NCBI GenBank assembly: GCA_964507325.1 | Contig: CAZDQL010000017.1 | Location: 1 to 64,000 of the forward strand | Reading direction: 5' to 3' | DNA from: CAZDQL01 sp964507325 | GTDB taxonomy: Bacteria; Planctomycetota; UBA1135; GCA-002686595 | Length of the DNA: 64,000 nucleotides | In this document: one piece after another, positions 11,438 to 21,187 of the stretch | How positions within the stretch are numbered: the first letter of the stretch is position 1 | Layout of the letters: each line of letters opens with the position of its first letter | Translations under genes and position numbers: made by a program | The notes under the pieces: model-generated | The model's input: the letters and a program-made list of their open reading frames with translations, nothing else | The model's database searches: none | Told to the model about the DNA's origin: nothing

Positions 11438-12519
11438 ACCGGGGCGCCGCCCTCTGCCTGGTCGCGCTGGCGCTCTGGCTCCCCGCCTGCGGCCCCGGCC
11501 GAGCCGCCTGGTCGGCGAGCTGGCGCGCACCCTACGGGACCTTCGACCGGGACCAGCGCGCGACCTTCCGAGAGGCGCGCACCGACCTGGACGCCGGGCG
11601 CATCGAGCGCGCGTGGGTCACCCTCTCGGCGCTGGCCGCCGCAGAGGTCGACAACCTGGAGCTGGGGGTGTGGCTCCAGGAGGTGGAGCGGATGCTGGTC
11701 GAGTCCGGCTCCGACTCCGATCCCGAGCTGGCCGCCCTGGCGGCGGAGTTCCCCCCCGGCGAGGTCCTGCGCCGCCGCTACGCGGAGCGCGCCCGCCAGA
11801 CCCCCTCGGTGGCCGGTTTCGTCCTCGCGGCGCGGGTGGAGAGCGATGCGATCGCCGCCCAGACCCTCCTGGAGCGCGCCCTGGAGCTGGATCCCAACTG
11901 CGCTTGGGCGCACTACGGACGGGCCCACGCCCTGCTGCGCCAGACCTACCGGGTCGATCGCTGGCGGATGGCGCGCGAGGCCCTCTCCCGCGCCCTCGCC
12001 TCCGATCCCGCCCACCTGCGGGCCCGCCGGCTGGATGCTTGGATGCTCGCCCAGGAGGGGTATGCGGGCGCGGCCGCCGTCGCGCTGGAGAACTGGCTCG
12101 ACCAGACCCAGGGCGACCCGAGGGTGACCCCGGAGGAGCGCCTGTCGGCCCAGCTCGATCTCGCCCTGGCGTGGATCCAGCGCGGCAATCCCCGCGAGGC
12201 GCGCGAGCTCCTGGTCGACCTGGAGGGCACCCTCCACGAGCGGCCGCGCCGGCTGGCGATCCTGACCGTCGCCCACCACGAGCTGGGGGACGCCGCCGCC
12301 TCCCTCGACTGCGCGCGCCGCGCCGAGGACGCCGAGCCGGGTGCGCTCCTGCCGGTGATCCAGCAGGCCCTCCTCTACCGCCCCGACTCGGAGGCCGCCC
12401 AGGCCCGCTGGGACCGGGTCGCGGAGGTGGCCGCCGACGGGGGGGACCTGGCGACGATGCTGCGCGGGCTGCGGGCGCGGGTGGAGCTCGAACGGGCCGC
12501 GCAGAGGGAGGCGCCGTGA
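11434..12519 (+). CDS. TPR-like putative lipoprotein
   Basis: The 361-residue protein starts at GTG, overlapping the upstream stop by four bases. It has a signal sequence (GAALCLVALALWLPAC) with Cys19 as the likely lipidated residue. The body is helical and Ala/Leu/Arg-rich, with units resembling tetratricopeptide repeats, for example around LLERALELDPNCAWAHYGRAHA and ALSRALASDPAHLRARRLDA. Such proteins usually mediate protein-protein contact. No specific partner can be named. It overlaps dtd by GTGA. Confidence 0.72.
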   Translation: MNRGAALCLVALALWLPACGPGRAAWSASWRAPYGTFDRDQRATFREARTDLDAGRIERAWVTLSALAAAEVDNLELGVWLQEVERMLVESGSDSDPELAALAAEFPPGEVLRRRYAERARQTPSVAGFVLAARVESDAIAAQTLLERALELDPNCAWAHYGRAHALLRQTYRVDRWRMAREALSRALASDPAHLRARRLDAWMLAQEGYAGAAAVALENWLDQTQGDPRVTPEERLSAQLDLALAWIQRGNPREARELLVDLEGTLHERPRRLAILTVAHHELGDAAASLDCARRAEDAEPGALLPVIQQALLYRPDSEAAQARWDRVAEVAADGGDLATMLRGLRARVELERAAQREAP

Positions 12520-12971
12520 GGGCCGTCGTCCAACGGGTGAGCCGGGCGGCGGTGCGCTCCGAGGGTCGGACCCTGGGGGAGGTGGGGCCCGGGATGCTGG
12601 TGCTCCTGGGAGTGCTGGTGGGGGATGGGGAGGGGCAGGCGCTGCGCCTGGCGGCGAAGCTGGCCCGCTTCCGCTTCTTCCCCGACGACGAGGGCCGCAT
12701 GAACCGCTCGATCCTCGACTGCGGCGGGGAGGCCCTGGTGGTGAGCCAATTCACCCTGGCCGCCGACGGCCGCAAGGGGCTGCGCCCCTCCTTCGATCGG
12801 GCGGCGCCGCCGGAGGTCGCCGAGGCCCTCTACCAAAGCTTCGTGGCCGCCCTCGAGGGGGAGGGGGTCCCCTGCGCCACCGGTCGCTTCGGAGCCCTGA
12901 TGGAGGTCGAGCTGGTCAACGATGGGCCGGTGACCTTCGTCCTCGACGATCCGCACCAGCGGGGGAGCTGA
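12516..12971 (+). CDS. dtd: D-aminoacyl-tRNA deacylase
   Basis: Dtd hydrolyses D-amino acids (and glycine on tRNA-Ala) from mischarged tRNA. The 151-residue protein has the family start RAVVQRVSRAAV, the catalytic-pocket motif SQFTLAAD (about 73-80), and the C-terminal NDGPVTF motif that corresponds to the Gly-cisPro region. The GTG start overlaps the preceding stop. The length matches the family. It ends the trpS-lipoprotein-lipoprotein-dtd run. Confidence 0.95.
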   Translation: MRAVVQRVSRAAVRSEGRTLGEVGPGMLVLLGVLVGDGEGQALRLAAKLARFRFFPDDEGRMNRSILDCGGEALVVSQFTLAADGRKGLRPSFDRAAPPEVAEALYQSFVAALEGEGVPCATGRFGALMEVELVNDGPVTFVLDDPHQRGS

Positions 12972-13099
12972 CGGAGACGGACGGCCCCAACTCCCTATCC
13001 TGCAAGATCTTACGTCGTCCGCCCCCCCAAGACGCCCGCGCCGAGCCTCCCCCCGAGGGGCATGATCGCCGCAAACCCGCGCCCCACAAGGGGTTCGGG

Positions 13100-13186
13100 C
13101 GATCGTAGCGGGTCTCGACCGCCGGCTCGATTCGAGACGCCCGAGACCCCCGATCGTCGCAAGTGGTTACTTGACATGGAGATAAT
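13100..13186 (+). promoter_or_regulatory. Hairpin and promoter-like elements before the HU gene
   Basis: In the 278-bp gap 12972-13249, CGATCG at 13100-13105 plus GGGTCTCG at 13110-13117 pair with CGAGACCC at 13142-13149 plus CGATCG at 13151-13156. This gives a long stem between dtd and the HU gene. A consensus TTGACA follows at 13171-13176 and a GATAAT at 13181-13186. These two are too close to form one promoter, so the real pairing is unclear. The stem may end dtd transcription or regulate the HU gene. Confidence 0.45.
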
Positions 13187-13249
13187 GCGGTGTGAAGCTC
13201 CGACGACGACCAGGCCGGGTGGATCCTCTCGCCCCGGCCCCTGCCGGAC

Positions 13250-13693
13250 ATGTCCAAGGCCTCCAATTCCCCCAATCCTCCCGGATTCGGTGCCAGCACC
13301 GTCACCAAGAGGGAGCTCATCAGCCGGATCGCCGAGAAGACCGACCAGACCAAGGTGGCGGTCAAGGAGACCCTGCAGTGCTTCCTGGACGAGATCATCT
13401 CCGAGCTCGCCGCCGGCAACCGCCTGGAGTTCCGGGAGTTCGGCGTGTTCGAGGTGCGTGTGAGGGCCGCGCGGGTGGCCCAGAACCCCCGCACCCTGGA
13501 GAAGGTCATGGTGCCCGCCAAGCGGGTGGTGAAGTTCAAGGTGGGGCGCAGCATGCGGGCGGCGATCTGCGATCAGCCGGTGCCCCCCGAGCTGGCGGCG
13601 ACCCTGGGCGAGGATGAGGAGGGCGAGTCGGTCCAGCCGCAGGAGCAGCCTCCCCCCCCGCCGCCCCAGGATCCCCCCAACTCGCCCTTCTAG
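13250..13693 (+). CDS. hup: HU/IHF-family DNA-binding protein with extended tails
   Basis: The core (about 19-108) is an HU-family domain: KRELISRIAEKTDQTK, the EFGVFEVRVRAAR strand, then NPRT and VPAKRVVKFKVG, which form the DNA-binding arms. These proteins bend and compact DNA as dimers. At 147 residues it is about 55 longer than typical HU. An 18-residue Ser/Pro-rich N-terminus and a C-terminal tail (about 118-147) rich in Glu, Gln and Pro are the additions. The ATG at 13250 is the first start in frame. Confidence 0.88.
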   Translation: MSKASNSPNPPGFGASTVTKRELISRIAEKTDQTKVAVKETLQCFLDEIISELAAGNRLEFREFGVFEVRVRAARVAQNPRTLEKVMVPAKRVVKFKVGRSMRAAICDQPVPPELAATLGEDEEGESVQPQEQPPPPPPQDPPNSPF

Positions 13694-13755
13694 TGGCGTA
13701 GGGAGCCGCGCTGGGCTTCCTGCTGCGAGTCCTTCTGATCCTGATCGGGTTCCAC

Positions 13756-14808
13756 TTGGTGCTCTTCGGGAGCCAGTGCGTCGTCAGCCACGAACTCGAG
13801 GGGGAGGTGGCAGAGCTTCGCGCTCGCCTCTACGGGTCGCCCCCTCCGCCGATCGAAGGTTCCACCACGGCGGCCGAGCTGGATCGGTGGGCCCGCTTGG
13901 TGGACTCGTCGTCGTGGGATGTGGAAGCGCTCGCCGACGAGCTCGAGGCCCTGCTCGCTGACGACGTCGTGCCTCGTTGGATCGATGGGGAGAGCGCGGT
14001 CCCCTCCCAGCTTCCCCGCGAGAATCAGCTCGCACCCCTCGTCCGCACCCTGCGCCGCAGCGCGATCGCCGCCGCGCAGCGCGGGGATGCCGTGGCATGC
14101 ACCGGTCGGGCGCGGGCCGCCTTGAGCTTGCTACTCCTCGTCCGCCCGACCGACGAAGGCAGATTCGACCGGATCGCCGATCTCGTCGTCCACACCACCG
14201 AGGCCATCCAGGCCAGGATCGCGCTCCCCCTCGAAGACGCTCCCCGATTGCAGGCGGAGCTCGATCCGCTCCTCTCGCGGGTGGAAGGTGTGGCTTGGAA
14301 GGAATCCCTGCTCCTCTCCCTCGGGCCCGGAGAGTCTGCCTCCCGCCCCTACAGCACCGGCCCCTGGGCGGTCTTCCAACGGGGGCACGACCTGACGCGG
14401 GTGCGGAACGAGCTCGCCTACGTCGATGCCCTGTCAGCGGCCCACGTCGTGCCCTTCGGGGCGCCCGACCGCAGCCTGTCGGGGGAGCTTCTGCCCACCG
14501 TCGAAGGCTTTGGAAGCATGGTCTGGGTCTTCGCCTCGGCCGAGAAGGAGTTGGTCAGGGCGCGACGCACGGCACGCCTGGCGCGTCTCGTGCTCGCCCT
14601 GCGCGCCTACCGCCAAGAGCAGGGGGACTGGCCCGCGGATCTGGGCGCCCTCGAGCCCCTGTGCCCCGGCGCTTCCCCCGCCATCGACCCGGTTTCCGGA
14701 GCGGCGGTCGAGTACGAAGTGGTGCAGGGCACGCCGCGGCTCACCCTCCCCGCAGTCTCCGCGGCCGGCGTGAGCGTGGATGCGCCCCGCACCGTCCTGG
14801 TGAAGTGA
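13756..14808 (+). CDS. Anchored protein of unknown function
   Basis: From TTG at 13756 the product is 350 residues, but the frame is open upstream to 13702 and encodes a clear hydrophobic segment (LGFLLRVLLILIGFHLVLFG). The natural start may be a CTG at 13711, which has GGGAG five bases before it. The C-terminal region (RLVLALRAYRQEQGDWPADLGAL then DPVSGAAVEYE) resembles a module in uncharacterised planctomycete proteins, where it follows a helical region. No enzyme motif was seen. It ends 28 bp before mutS2. Confidence 0.7.
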   Translation: MVLFGSQCVVSHELEGEVAELRARLYGSPPPPIEGSTTAAELDRWARLVDSSSWDVEALADELEALLADDVVPRWIDGESAVPSQLPRENQLAPLVRTLRRSAIAAAQRGDAVACTGRARAALSLLLLVRPTDEGRFDRIADLVVHTTEAIQARIALPLEDAPRLQAELDPLLSRVEGVAWKESLLLSLGPGESASRPYSTGPWAVFQRGHDLTRVRNELAYVDALSAAHVVPFGAPDRSLSGELLPTVEGFGSMVWVFASAEKELVRARRTARLARLVLALRAYRQEQGDWPADLGALEPLCPGASPAIDPVSGAAVEYEVVQGTPRLTLPAVSAAGVSVDAPRTVLVK

Positions 14809-14836
14809 AGTAGGCTCTGCGCCCCACCCGCCCGCC

Positions 14837-16936
14837 ATGAGCCCACCGGAAGCCACCGATTCCCCCCCCGTCGCGCGCGAGCGCTTCGCCGGAGGGGTGC
14901 TCGAGATCGAAGCCGTGCTGGCGATCTACGCCCGCTACGCCGCGTCGAGTCTCGGTCGGCGCGCCCTGGCCGAGCTCACGCCCCGCAGCGAGCGCGACGC
15001 GCGCGCGGCCCTCGCGCGCCTGGAGGAGATGCGCATGCTGATGCGGGCGGGGGACCTGCCCGGCTTCGCGGGCGTGTGCGATCCGCTGCCGCCGGGTATC
15101 GCGGGCGTGCGGGTCCTGGAGGAGGACCGCTTCGTCGCCCTGCGCGGCTTCCTCGACGCCTGCGGTCGCCTGCAGGAGTGGTTCGAGGGGCGGGCGGAGG
15201 ACGTGCCGCGCCTGACCGAGGTCGCCCGCGCGCTGCCCGACGTCGGCGACCTGGTGGAGGCGCTGGATCGCGTGCTCGACCACCGCGGCCGGGTGCGTCC
15301 CGAGGCCTCGCCCCTGCTCGAGCGGCTGCGGCGGCTGAAGAGCGAGCTCACGCGCGAGATCGATCACCGCCTGCGGCGCGTGATGAAGCGCGCCGACGTG
15401 CGGGCGGTCCTCTCCGACGTCGCCGTCCACCGCCGCGGGGGGCGCGCCGTCCTGGTGGTGCGCGCCAAGAGCTCGGGGCGGGTGAAGGGGATCGTCCACG
15501 ACCGCTCCCAGAGCGGCGAGAGCGTCTTCGTCGAGCCCCAGGAGATCATCGAGCCGGGCAACCGCCTGGCGGAGAGCCTGGCGGACGAGCGCCGCGAGGT
15601 GGAGCGCGTCCTGCTCGAGCTGACCGCCCGCATCCGCGACGAGGCGGGCCGCATCGCCCGCGCGGCGGCGGGGGTGGCCGAGCTGGAGCTGGCGTTGATC
15701 GGCGCCCGCTACGCGGCGCAGGAGAAGGGCACGACCCCGCTCTTGCCGGGGGAGCCGAACGCCGCGCCGGGCCTGCTCCTGCGCTCGGCGCGCCACCCGT
15801 TGCTCGTCGAGCAAGCGCGGGAGGGTCACCTCCCCGAGGTGGTGCCGATCGACCTGCGCCTCGGGGGCGACTTCCTGATGTTGATCATCACCGGGCCCAA
15901 CACCGGCGGGAAGACGCTGGCCCTGAAGACCGCGGGGCTCTTCGCGCTCCTGACCCGTCTCGGGCTGCCGGTGCTGGCCGCCGAGGGGACCACGGTGCCC
16001 CTCTACGAGCGGGTGTGCGCCGACATCGGCGACGAGCAGGAGATCCGCCAGAACCTCTCGACCTTCGCCTCCCACCTGGTGCGCATCAAGGCGGCGCTCG
16101 AGGACGCGGACCCCGCCTCCCTGGTGCTGCTCGACGAGTTGGGTGGGGGCACCGATCCGGAGGAGGGGGCGGCCCTCGGCGAGGCGGTGCTCGAGGACCT
16201 CCTCGAGCGCGGCGTGCCCACCCTCTGCTCGACCCACATCGGCAAGCTCAAGGAGTTCGCCTTCCGGCGGCGCGAGGTGGAGAACGCCTGCACCGAGTTC
16301 GACTCCTCGTCCCTGGACCCCCTCTACCGCCTCCTGATCGGCATGCCGGGGGAGTCGAGCGCGATCGTGATCGCGCGGCGCCTGGGCCTGCCGGAGCGGG
16401 TGATCGAGAGCGCGGAAGGGCGCCGGGAGCGACGCGAGGGGGAGGTGGCCGAGCTGATGGAGGACGTGCGCCGCGCGCGCACCGACGCCGAGCGCCTGCG
16501 CAGCGACGCCGAGGCGCGCCTCGACTCCGCCCGGGAACGGGTGCGCGACCTGGACGAGCAGCGCGCCCGGATCGAGCGCCAGAGCGAGCAGCTCGAGGCG
16601 GAGGCCCAGAAGGGGCTCGAGGAGCGGGTGCGCGACGCCATGCGCCGCCTGGACCGCGCCCAGGCCCTCGTCTCCCAGCTCCCCAAGGAGAGCTCCGGCG
16701 CGATGCGCGCCGAGCTGGAGGCCCTCGAGGCGGACCTGACCGGCGCGACCCTCTCCGACCGGCGGCGGGACTTCCTGGCCACCCTCTCGAAGGGCAGCCT
16801 GGTCTACCTCCCCCGCTACCGCCAGCGGGTCCTGGTGCACAAGGTGGACCGCGCCCGGCGCGAGGTGGTCTGCAAGCTCGGGGCGATGAAGATCAAGGTC
16901 TCCTTCGACGAGGTGACCCCCTACGAAGCGCTCTGA
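14837..16936 (+). CDS. mutS2: MutS2 ATPase lacking the Smr domain
   Basis: MutS2 is a MutS paralogue linked to suppression of recombination and, in Bacillus, rescue of collided ribosomes. The 699-residue protein has the clamp/lever region, Walker A GPNTGGKT at about 353-360, the ASHLVRI segment, Walker B LVLLDELGGGTDPEEGAALG, and the STHIGKLKEFA motif. A long coiled coil (about 525-620) and a short beta-rich domain follow. The usual C-terminal Smr nuclease domain (about 75 residues) is missing: the protein ends at TPYEAL. Confidence 0.93.
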   Translation: MSPPEATDSPPVARERFAGGVLEIEAVLAIYARYAASSLGRRALAELTPRSERDARAALARLEEMRMLMRAGDLPGFAGVCDPLPPGIAGVRVLEEDRFVALRGFLDACGRLQEWFEGRAEDVPRLTEVARALPDVGDLVEALDRVLDHRGRVRPEASPLLERLRRLKSELTREIDHRLRRVMKRADVRAVLSDVAVHRRGGRAVLVVRAKSSGRVKGIVHDRSQSGESVFVEPQEIIEPGNRLAESLADERREVERVLLELTARIRDEAGRIARAAAGVAELELALIGARYAAQEKGTTPLLPGEPNAAPGLLLRSARHPLLVEQAREGHLPEVVPIDLRLGGDFLMLIITGPNTGGKTLALKTAGLFALLTRLGLPVLAAEGTTVPLYERVCADIGDEQEIRQNLSTFASHLVRIKAALEDADPASLVLLDELGGGTDPEEGAALGEAVLEDLLERGVPTLCSTHIGKLKEFAFRRREVENACTEFDSSSLDPLYRLLIGMPGESSAIVIARRLGLPERVIESAEGRRERREGEVAELMEDVRRARTDAERLRSDAEARLDSARERVRDLDEQRARIERQSEQLEAEAQKGLEERVRDAMRRLDRAQALVSQLPKESSGAMRAELEALEADLTGATLSDRRRDFLATLSKGSLVYLPRYRQRVLVHKVDRARREVVCKLGAMKIKVSFDEVTPYEAL

Positions 16937-16941
16937 TCCGG

Positions 16942-16968
16942 GGGGCGGCGCTTTTTTGGCGCCTCCCC
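16942..16968 (+). terminator. Terminator-like hairpin after mutS2
   Basis: GGGGCGGCGC at 16942-16951 pairs with GCGCCTCCCC at 16959-16968 with one mismatch; the loop is six T and a G. It begins six bases after the mutS2 stop. The T tract lies in the loop rather than after the stem, so efficiency is uncertain. A TAGGCT -10-like hexamer (16975-16980) lies six bases before the next ATG. Confidence 0.5.
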
Positions 16969-16986
16969 GTTCGCTAGGCTCCGTCG

Positions 16987-17532
16987 ATGGCGCACGACCG
17001 ACAGGCCGAGATCCTGGTCGTCGACAACGACGAGCGCATCGTCGAGCTGGTCGCCTGGTTCCTGAAGAAGCGCGGCCATCGGGTGCGGACCGCCGACAGC
17101 TTCACCGCCGCCGGCGCCGCCATCGCCGCGCGGCGCCCCGACCTGATGCTCTCCGACATCGACCTGGGGTCGGAGAACGCCCTCGAGGAGCTGCCGCGCC
17201 TCGATCGAGCGGGCGCCCTGCCCCCGACCCTGGTCGTCTCCGGCTTCCTGGACGAGGCCGCCGTCGAGCAGCTCACCGCCCTGGCCCCGGTGATGGGCAC
17301 CCTGGCCAAGCCCTTCGACTTCGCCGTCCTCGAGGAGCGCGTGCGCGACTGCCTCGGTCGCCTGCCGGCGGCGGGGGCACCGTTCGCGGAGGGCGGGGCC
17401 GAGCCGGTCTCCGACGACGAGGGCTGGGTCGAGATCACCCCCGCCAGGGTCACCCCCGCCCCACCCGCCCCCGCCCCGCCCGCTCCCGCCCCACCCGCTC
17501 CCGCCCCACCCGGAGGAGCGCCGAGACCGTGA
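16987..17532 (+). CDS. Response-regulator receiver protein with Pro-Ala tail
   Basis: Residues 7-120 form a CheY-like receiver. The acidic pair is at Asp13/Asp15, the phospho-acceptor is Asp57 in LMLSDIDL, Ser85 is the switch residue, and Lys108 lies in AKP. There is no output domain. After a short acidic stretch, the end (about 155-181) is a run of APAPP repeats that corresponds to 15-bp tandem DNA repeats. No kinase gene is adjacent. The 181-residue protein overlaps aroC by GTGA. Confidence 0.88.
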   Translation: MAHDRQAEILVVDNDERIVELVAWFLKKRGHRVRTADSFTAAGAAIAARRPDLMLSDIDLGSENALEELPRLDRAGALPPTLVVSGFLDEAAVEQLTALAPVMGTLAKPFDFAVLEERVRDCLGRLPAAGAPFAEGGAEPVSDDEGWVEITPARVTPAPPAPAPPAPAPPAPAPPGGAPRP

Positions 17533-18674
17533 CCCGGCTCTCCTGGCGCACGGCCGGGGAGTCCCACGGGCCGACCTTGATCGGGATCCTGGAGGGGATG
17601 CCCGCGGGGTTGGCGCTCGACGTCGCGCGGGTCGACCAGGAGCTCGCCCGGCGCCAGCGGGGCTACGGCCGCGGGGGGCGCATGAAGATCGAGACCGACC
17701 GGGTCGGGATCCTCTCCGGGACCCGCGGCGGCATCACCCTCGGCTCGCCGATCGCCTTCGAGGTCGAGAACCGCGACGCCACCATCGAGAGCCTGCCCAC
17801 CCCGAAGAGCCCCCGCCCCGGCCACGCCGACCTGGCGGGGTGCATGAAGTACGGCCACCACGACGCCCGGGCGGTCCTGGAGCGAGCCAGCGCCCGGGAG
17901 ACCGCCGCCCGGGTCGCCGCCGCGGGGATCGCGCGCCAGGTCCTCGAGGCCTTCGGCGTCGAGGTCTTCGCCCACGTCCTGGCGGTGGGGGGGGTGGCGG
18001 TTCGGGAGGACGCCTGGGAGGCCGCCGGGTCGCGCCTGCGGGAGCTGCGGGAGGGCTCCGACTTCCTCTGTCTGGACCCCGAGGCCGAGGGGGCGATGGC
18101 CGCCGCGGTGGACGCCGCCCGGGAGGCGGGGGACAGCCTGGGGGGGGTGTTCGAGGTGCGCGCCCGGGGCCTGCCGCCGGGGCTGGGCAGCTACCAGCAG
18201 GGCGCCGAGCGCCTCTCCGCCCGGCTGGGGGCGGCCCTCTTCTCGATCCCCGCCATCAAGGGGGTCGAGATCGGCCTCGGTTTCGCCATGGCGGAACGCC
18301 CCGGCTCCGCCGTCCACGACCCGATCGTGCCCGCTCCGGAGAGTGCCCCGACCCGCTTCGCCCGCCCCTCGAACCACGCCGGTGGCCTTGAGGGGGGGAT
18401 GACCACCGGCGAGCCGCTCGTGCTGCGGGCGGTGATGAAGCCGATCCCGAGCCTCCGGGCAGGGCTTCCCAGCGTCGAATTCGGCAGCGGGGAGGCGGTG
18501 CGGGCCCACTACGAGCGCTCCGACGTGACCGCCGTGCCCGCCGCCAGCGTGGTGGGGGAGGCGGTGGTGGCGCTGGCCCTGGCCGAGGCCTTCCTCGAGA
18601 AGTACGGTGGCGACTCGATCGACGAGGTGCGCCAGGCCTGGCGCGCCCACCTTTCCCGGCTCGAGTCCCTCTAG
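17529..18674 (+). CDS. aroC: Chorismate synthase
   Basis: The enzyme converts 5-enolpyruvylshikimate 3-phosphate to chorismate with reduced FMN, the last common step of aromatic amino acid synthesis. The 381-residue protein has the signature RTAGESHGPTLIGILEGMPAG at the N-terminus, then RRQRGYGRGGRM, RPGHADLAGCMKYGHHDARAVLERASARETA, and SNHAGGLEGGMTTGEP. The GTG start at 17529 overlaps the receiver gene stop. The length is normal. Confidence 0.97.
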   Translation: MTRLSWRTAGESHGPTLIGILEGMPAGLALDVARVDQELARRQRGYGRGGRMKIETDRVGILSGTRGGITLGSPIAFEVENRDATIESLPTPKSPRPGHADLAGCMKYGHHDARAVLERASARETAARVAAAGIARQVLEAFGVEVFAHVLAVGGVAVREDAWEAAGSRLRELREGSDFLCLDPEAEGAMAAAVDAAREAGDSLGGVFEVRARGLPPGLGSYQQGAERLSARLGAALFSIPAIKGVEIGLGFAMAERPGSAVHDPIVPAPESAPTRFARPSNHAGGLEGGMTTGEPLVLRAVMKPIPSLRAGLPSVEFGSGEAVRAHYERSDVTAVPAASVVGEAVVALALAEAFLEKYGGDSIDEVRQAWRAHLSRLESL

Positions 18675-18712
18675 CCGTAGCTCAGGGGCCTCGGGGAATT
18701 CACCGGCGGCGC

Positions 18713-18740
18713 TTGACACCGCCTTTCCCGTCCTTACCCT
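18713..18740 (+). promoter_or_regulatory. Promoter for the tRNA-tuf cluster
   Basis: A perfect TTGACA at 18713-18718 and TACCCT at 18735-18740 are separated by 16 bp. They lie in the 123-bp gap after aroC, 57 bp before the first tRNA. The TTGACA match and the location before a stable-RNA/translation cluster make this a likely strong sigma-70-type promoter. Confidence 0.7.
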
Positions 18741-18797
18741 ACGTCGCTCCACTTGCCGCTCTGGTCCCCGGAGTGGCCAAATGGGGCCGCGCCGTGC

Positions 18798-18873
18798 GCC
18801 AGCGTGGCTCAATTGGCAGAGCAGCTGATTTGTAATCAGCAGGTTGCGGGTTCGAGTCCCGCCGCTGGCTCCA
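18798..18873 (+). tRNA. trnT: tRNA-Thr (anticodon TGT)
   Basis: The acceptor stem GCCAGCG pairs with CGCTGGC, and the anticodon stem-loop CTGATTTGTAATCAG places TGT in the loop. The T loop is GGTTCGAGTCC, and CCA is encoded at 18871-18873. It is the first of four tRNAs ahead of tuf, the same order as E. coli thrU-tyrU-glyT-thrT-tufB. Confidence 0.95.
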
Positions 18874-19044
18874 GCGGCGAGGCCCTGTCCCGGTTGCTGC
18901 TCACGGCGAGTGGCCGTTCCCTATAAACACGATTGCGATCCGAGGATGACCAGGAAGCGTGGGGTCGATCCCGGGGCCCGAGCGCGGACTCCCGGAGGAT
19001 CGAGGGCACGCGTTCGGACCCGGTCGTCGAAGATCAACCCGGTC

Positions 19045-19129
19045 GGCGAGATTCCCGAGCGGTCAAAGGGGACGGACTGTAAATCCGTTGGCTCAGCCTT
19101 CCCAGGTTCGAATCCTGGTCTCGCCACCA
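19045..19129 (+). tRNA. trnY: tRNA-Tyr (anticodon GTA)
   Basis: This is a class II tRNA of 85 bases including an encoded CCA. The acceptor GGCGAGA pairs with TCTCGCC. The anticodon GTA lies in GGACTGTAAATCC, and a long variable arm follows (TTGGCTCAGCCTT). It is preceded by a 171-bp spacer that contains an isolated TATAAA near 18922 and no gene. Confidence 0.95.
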
Positions 19130-19216
19130 TCCCTCGATCTTCGAACGTTCCGTGTCGGACGTCCGTGTTGCATCCCGGCTGCCGAGCCGTCGCCTCCAGC
19201 GGGTGAAGTCCATCCA

Positions 19217-19290
19217 GCGGGTGTAGTTCAATGGTAGAACGGCAGCCTTCCAAGCTGCACACGGGGGTTCGATTCCCCTCGCCCGCTCCA
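19217..19290 (+). tRNA. trnG: tRNA-Gly (anticodon TCC)
   Basis: The acceptor GCGGGTG pairs with CGCCCGC with one G-T pair. The anticodon stem-loop GCAGCCTTCCAAGCTGC shows TCC. The T arm GGGGGTTCGATTCCCCT and the encoded CCA are intact. The ten bases CCAGCGGGTG spanning the tRNA start also occur 18 bp upstream, a small local duplication. Confidence 0.95.
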
Positions 19291-19389
19291 CCCGCGACGC
19301 ACGCGCGCCGCTGCGTCCCGCGCACCTGCTCCTCGATCGCCGCACCGATCTCGCGCCGCCCGCCCCCGCGGGCGACGCGGAGGAACGGT

Positions 19390-19464
<75 letters not shown>

Positions 19465-19643
19465 TCCTCACCGTCAACTGGCCTCAGCGTCATCTGACAA
19501 CCACCCACATCGTACCAATCCAGCCTCGCCCGACGACCGCCAGCCGGCGGCCGGGGGGCGAGAACGCGGGGCGCCTACGCGCTCCTCCCAACCCTGAAAG
19601 ACCTGACAGCGGGCTCCGGCCCACCGAGTAGGAAAGACCAGCA

Positions 19644-20852
<1,209 letters not shown>

Positions 20853-20876
20853 CCCCCTCCAGCAGACCATGACGGT

Positions 20877-20903
20877 CGGGGACGGCCTCCTGCGTCGTCC
20901 CCG
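20877..20903 (+). terminator. Hairpin between tuf and rpmG
   Basis: CGGGGACG at 20877-20884 pairs perfectly with CGTCCCCG at 20896-20903. It lies 25 bp after tuf in a 111-bp gap. No T-rich tail follows, so it may be a processing or attenuation element rather than a full terminator. Confidence 0.45.
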
Positions 20904-20963
20904 GCCCCACCACCCCGAAAACCGAGACGGGAACAGATCCAGGCATCCCTGGGAGGCATCGCA

Positions 20964-21122
20964 GTGAAGGTCAAGGAACGCTACGTCTTCCTGGTTTGCA
21001 CGGAGTGCAGCAACCGCAACTACACGACCCACAAGCGGCTCAAGGCTGCCTACAAGCTGGCCAAGAAGAAGTACTGCCCCTTCTGCCGGAAGCACACTCC
21101 GCACAAGGAGCGCAAGCTCTGA
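20964..21122 (+). CDS. rpmG: 50S ribosomal protein L33, zinc-binding form
   Basis: This short gene encodes 52 residues beginning VKVKERYVFLVCTECSNRNY from GTG, with AKKKYCPFCRKHTPH near the end. The two CxxC pairs (12/15 and 38/41) form the zinc ribbon of the C+ type of L33. L33 sits near the E site of the large subunit. Its place before secE-nusG is the usual one. GGGAGG at 20951-20956 lies eight bases before the GTG and serves as the ribosome-binding site. Confidence 0.95.
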   Translation: MKVKERYVFLVCTECSNRNYTTHKRLKAAYKLAKKKYCPFCRKHTPHKERKL

Positions 21123-21187
21123 GTTGAGCAGCGGCTCGGCTGGACGACGCACAGACCACACGGGACACCACGCGGGAGACGAGATCG

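Noticed and set aside
17460..17520. CRISPR-like short repeats
   Set aside because: The 15-bp units are contiguous coding repeats inside the receiver gene with no spacers.
18922..18927. Second promoter at the TATAAA between the first two tRNAs
   Set aside because: The nearest TTG-type -35 is 22 bp away, so no credible pair was found.
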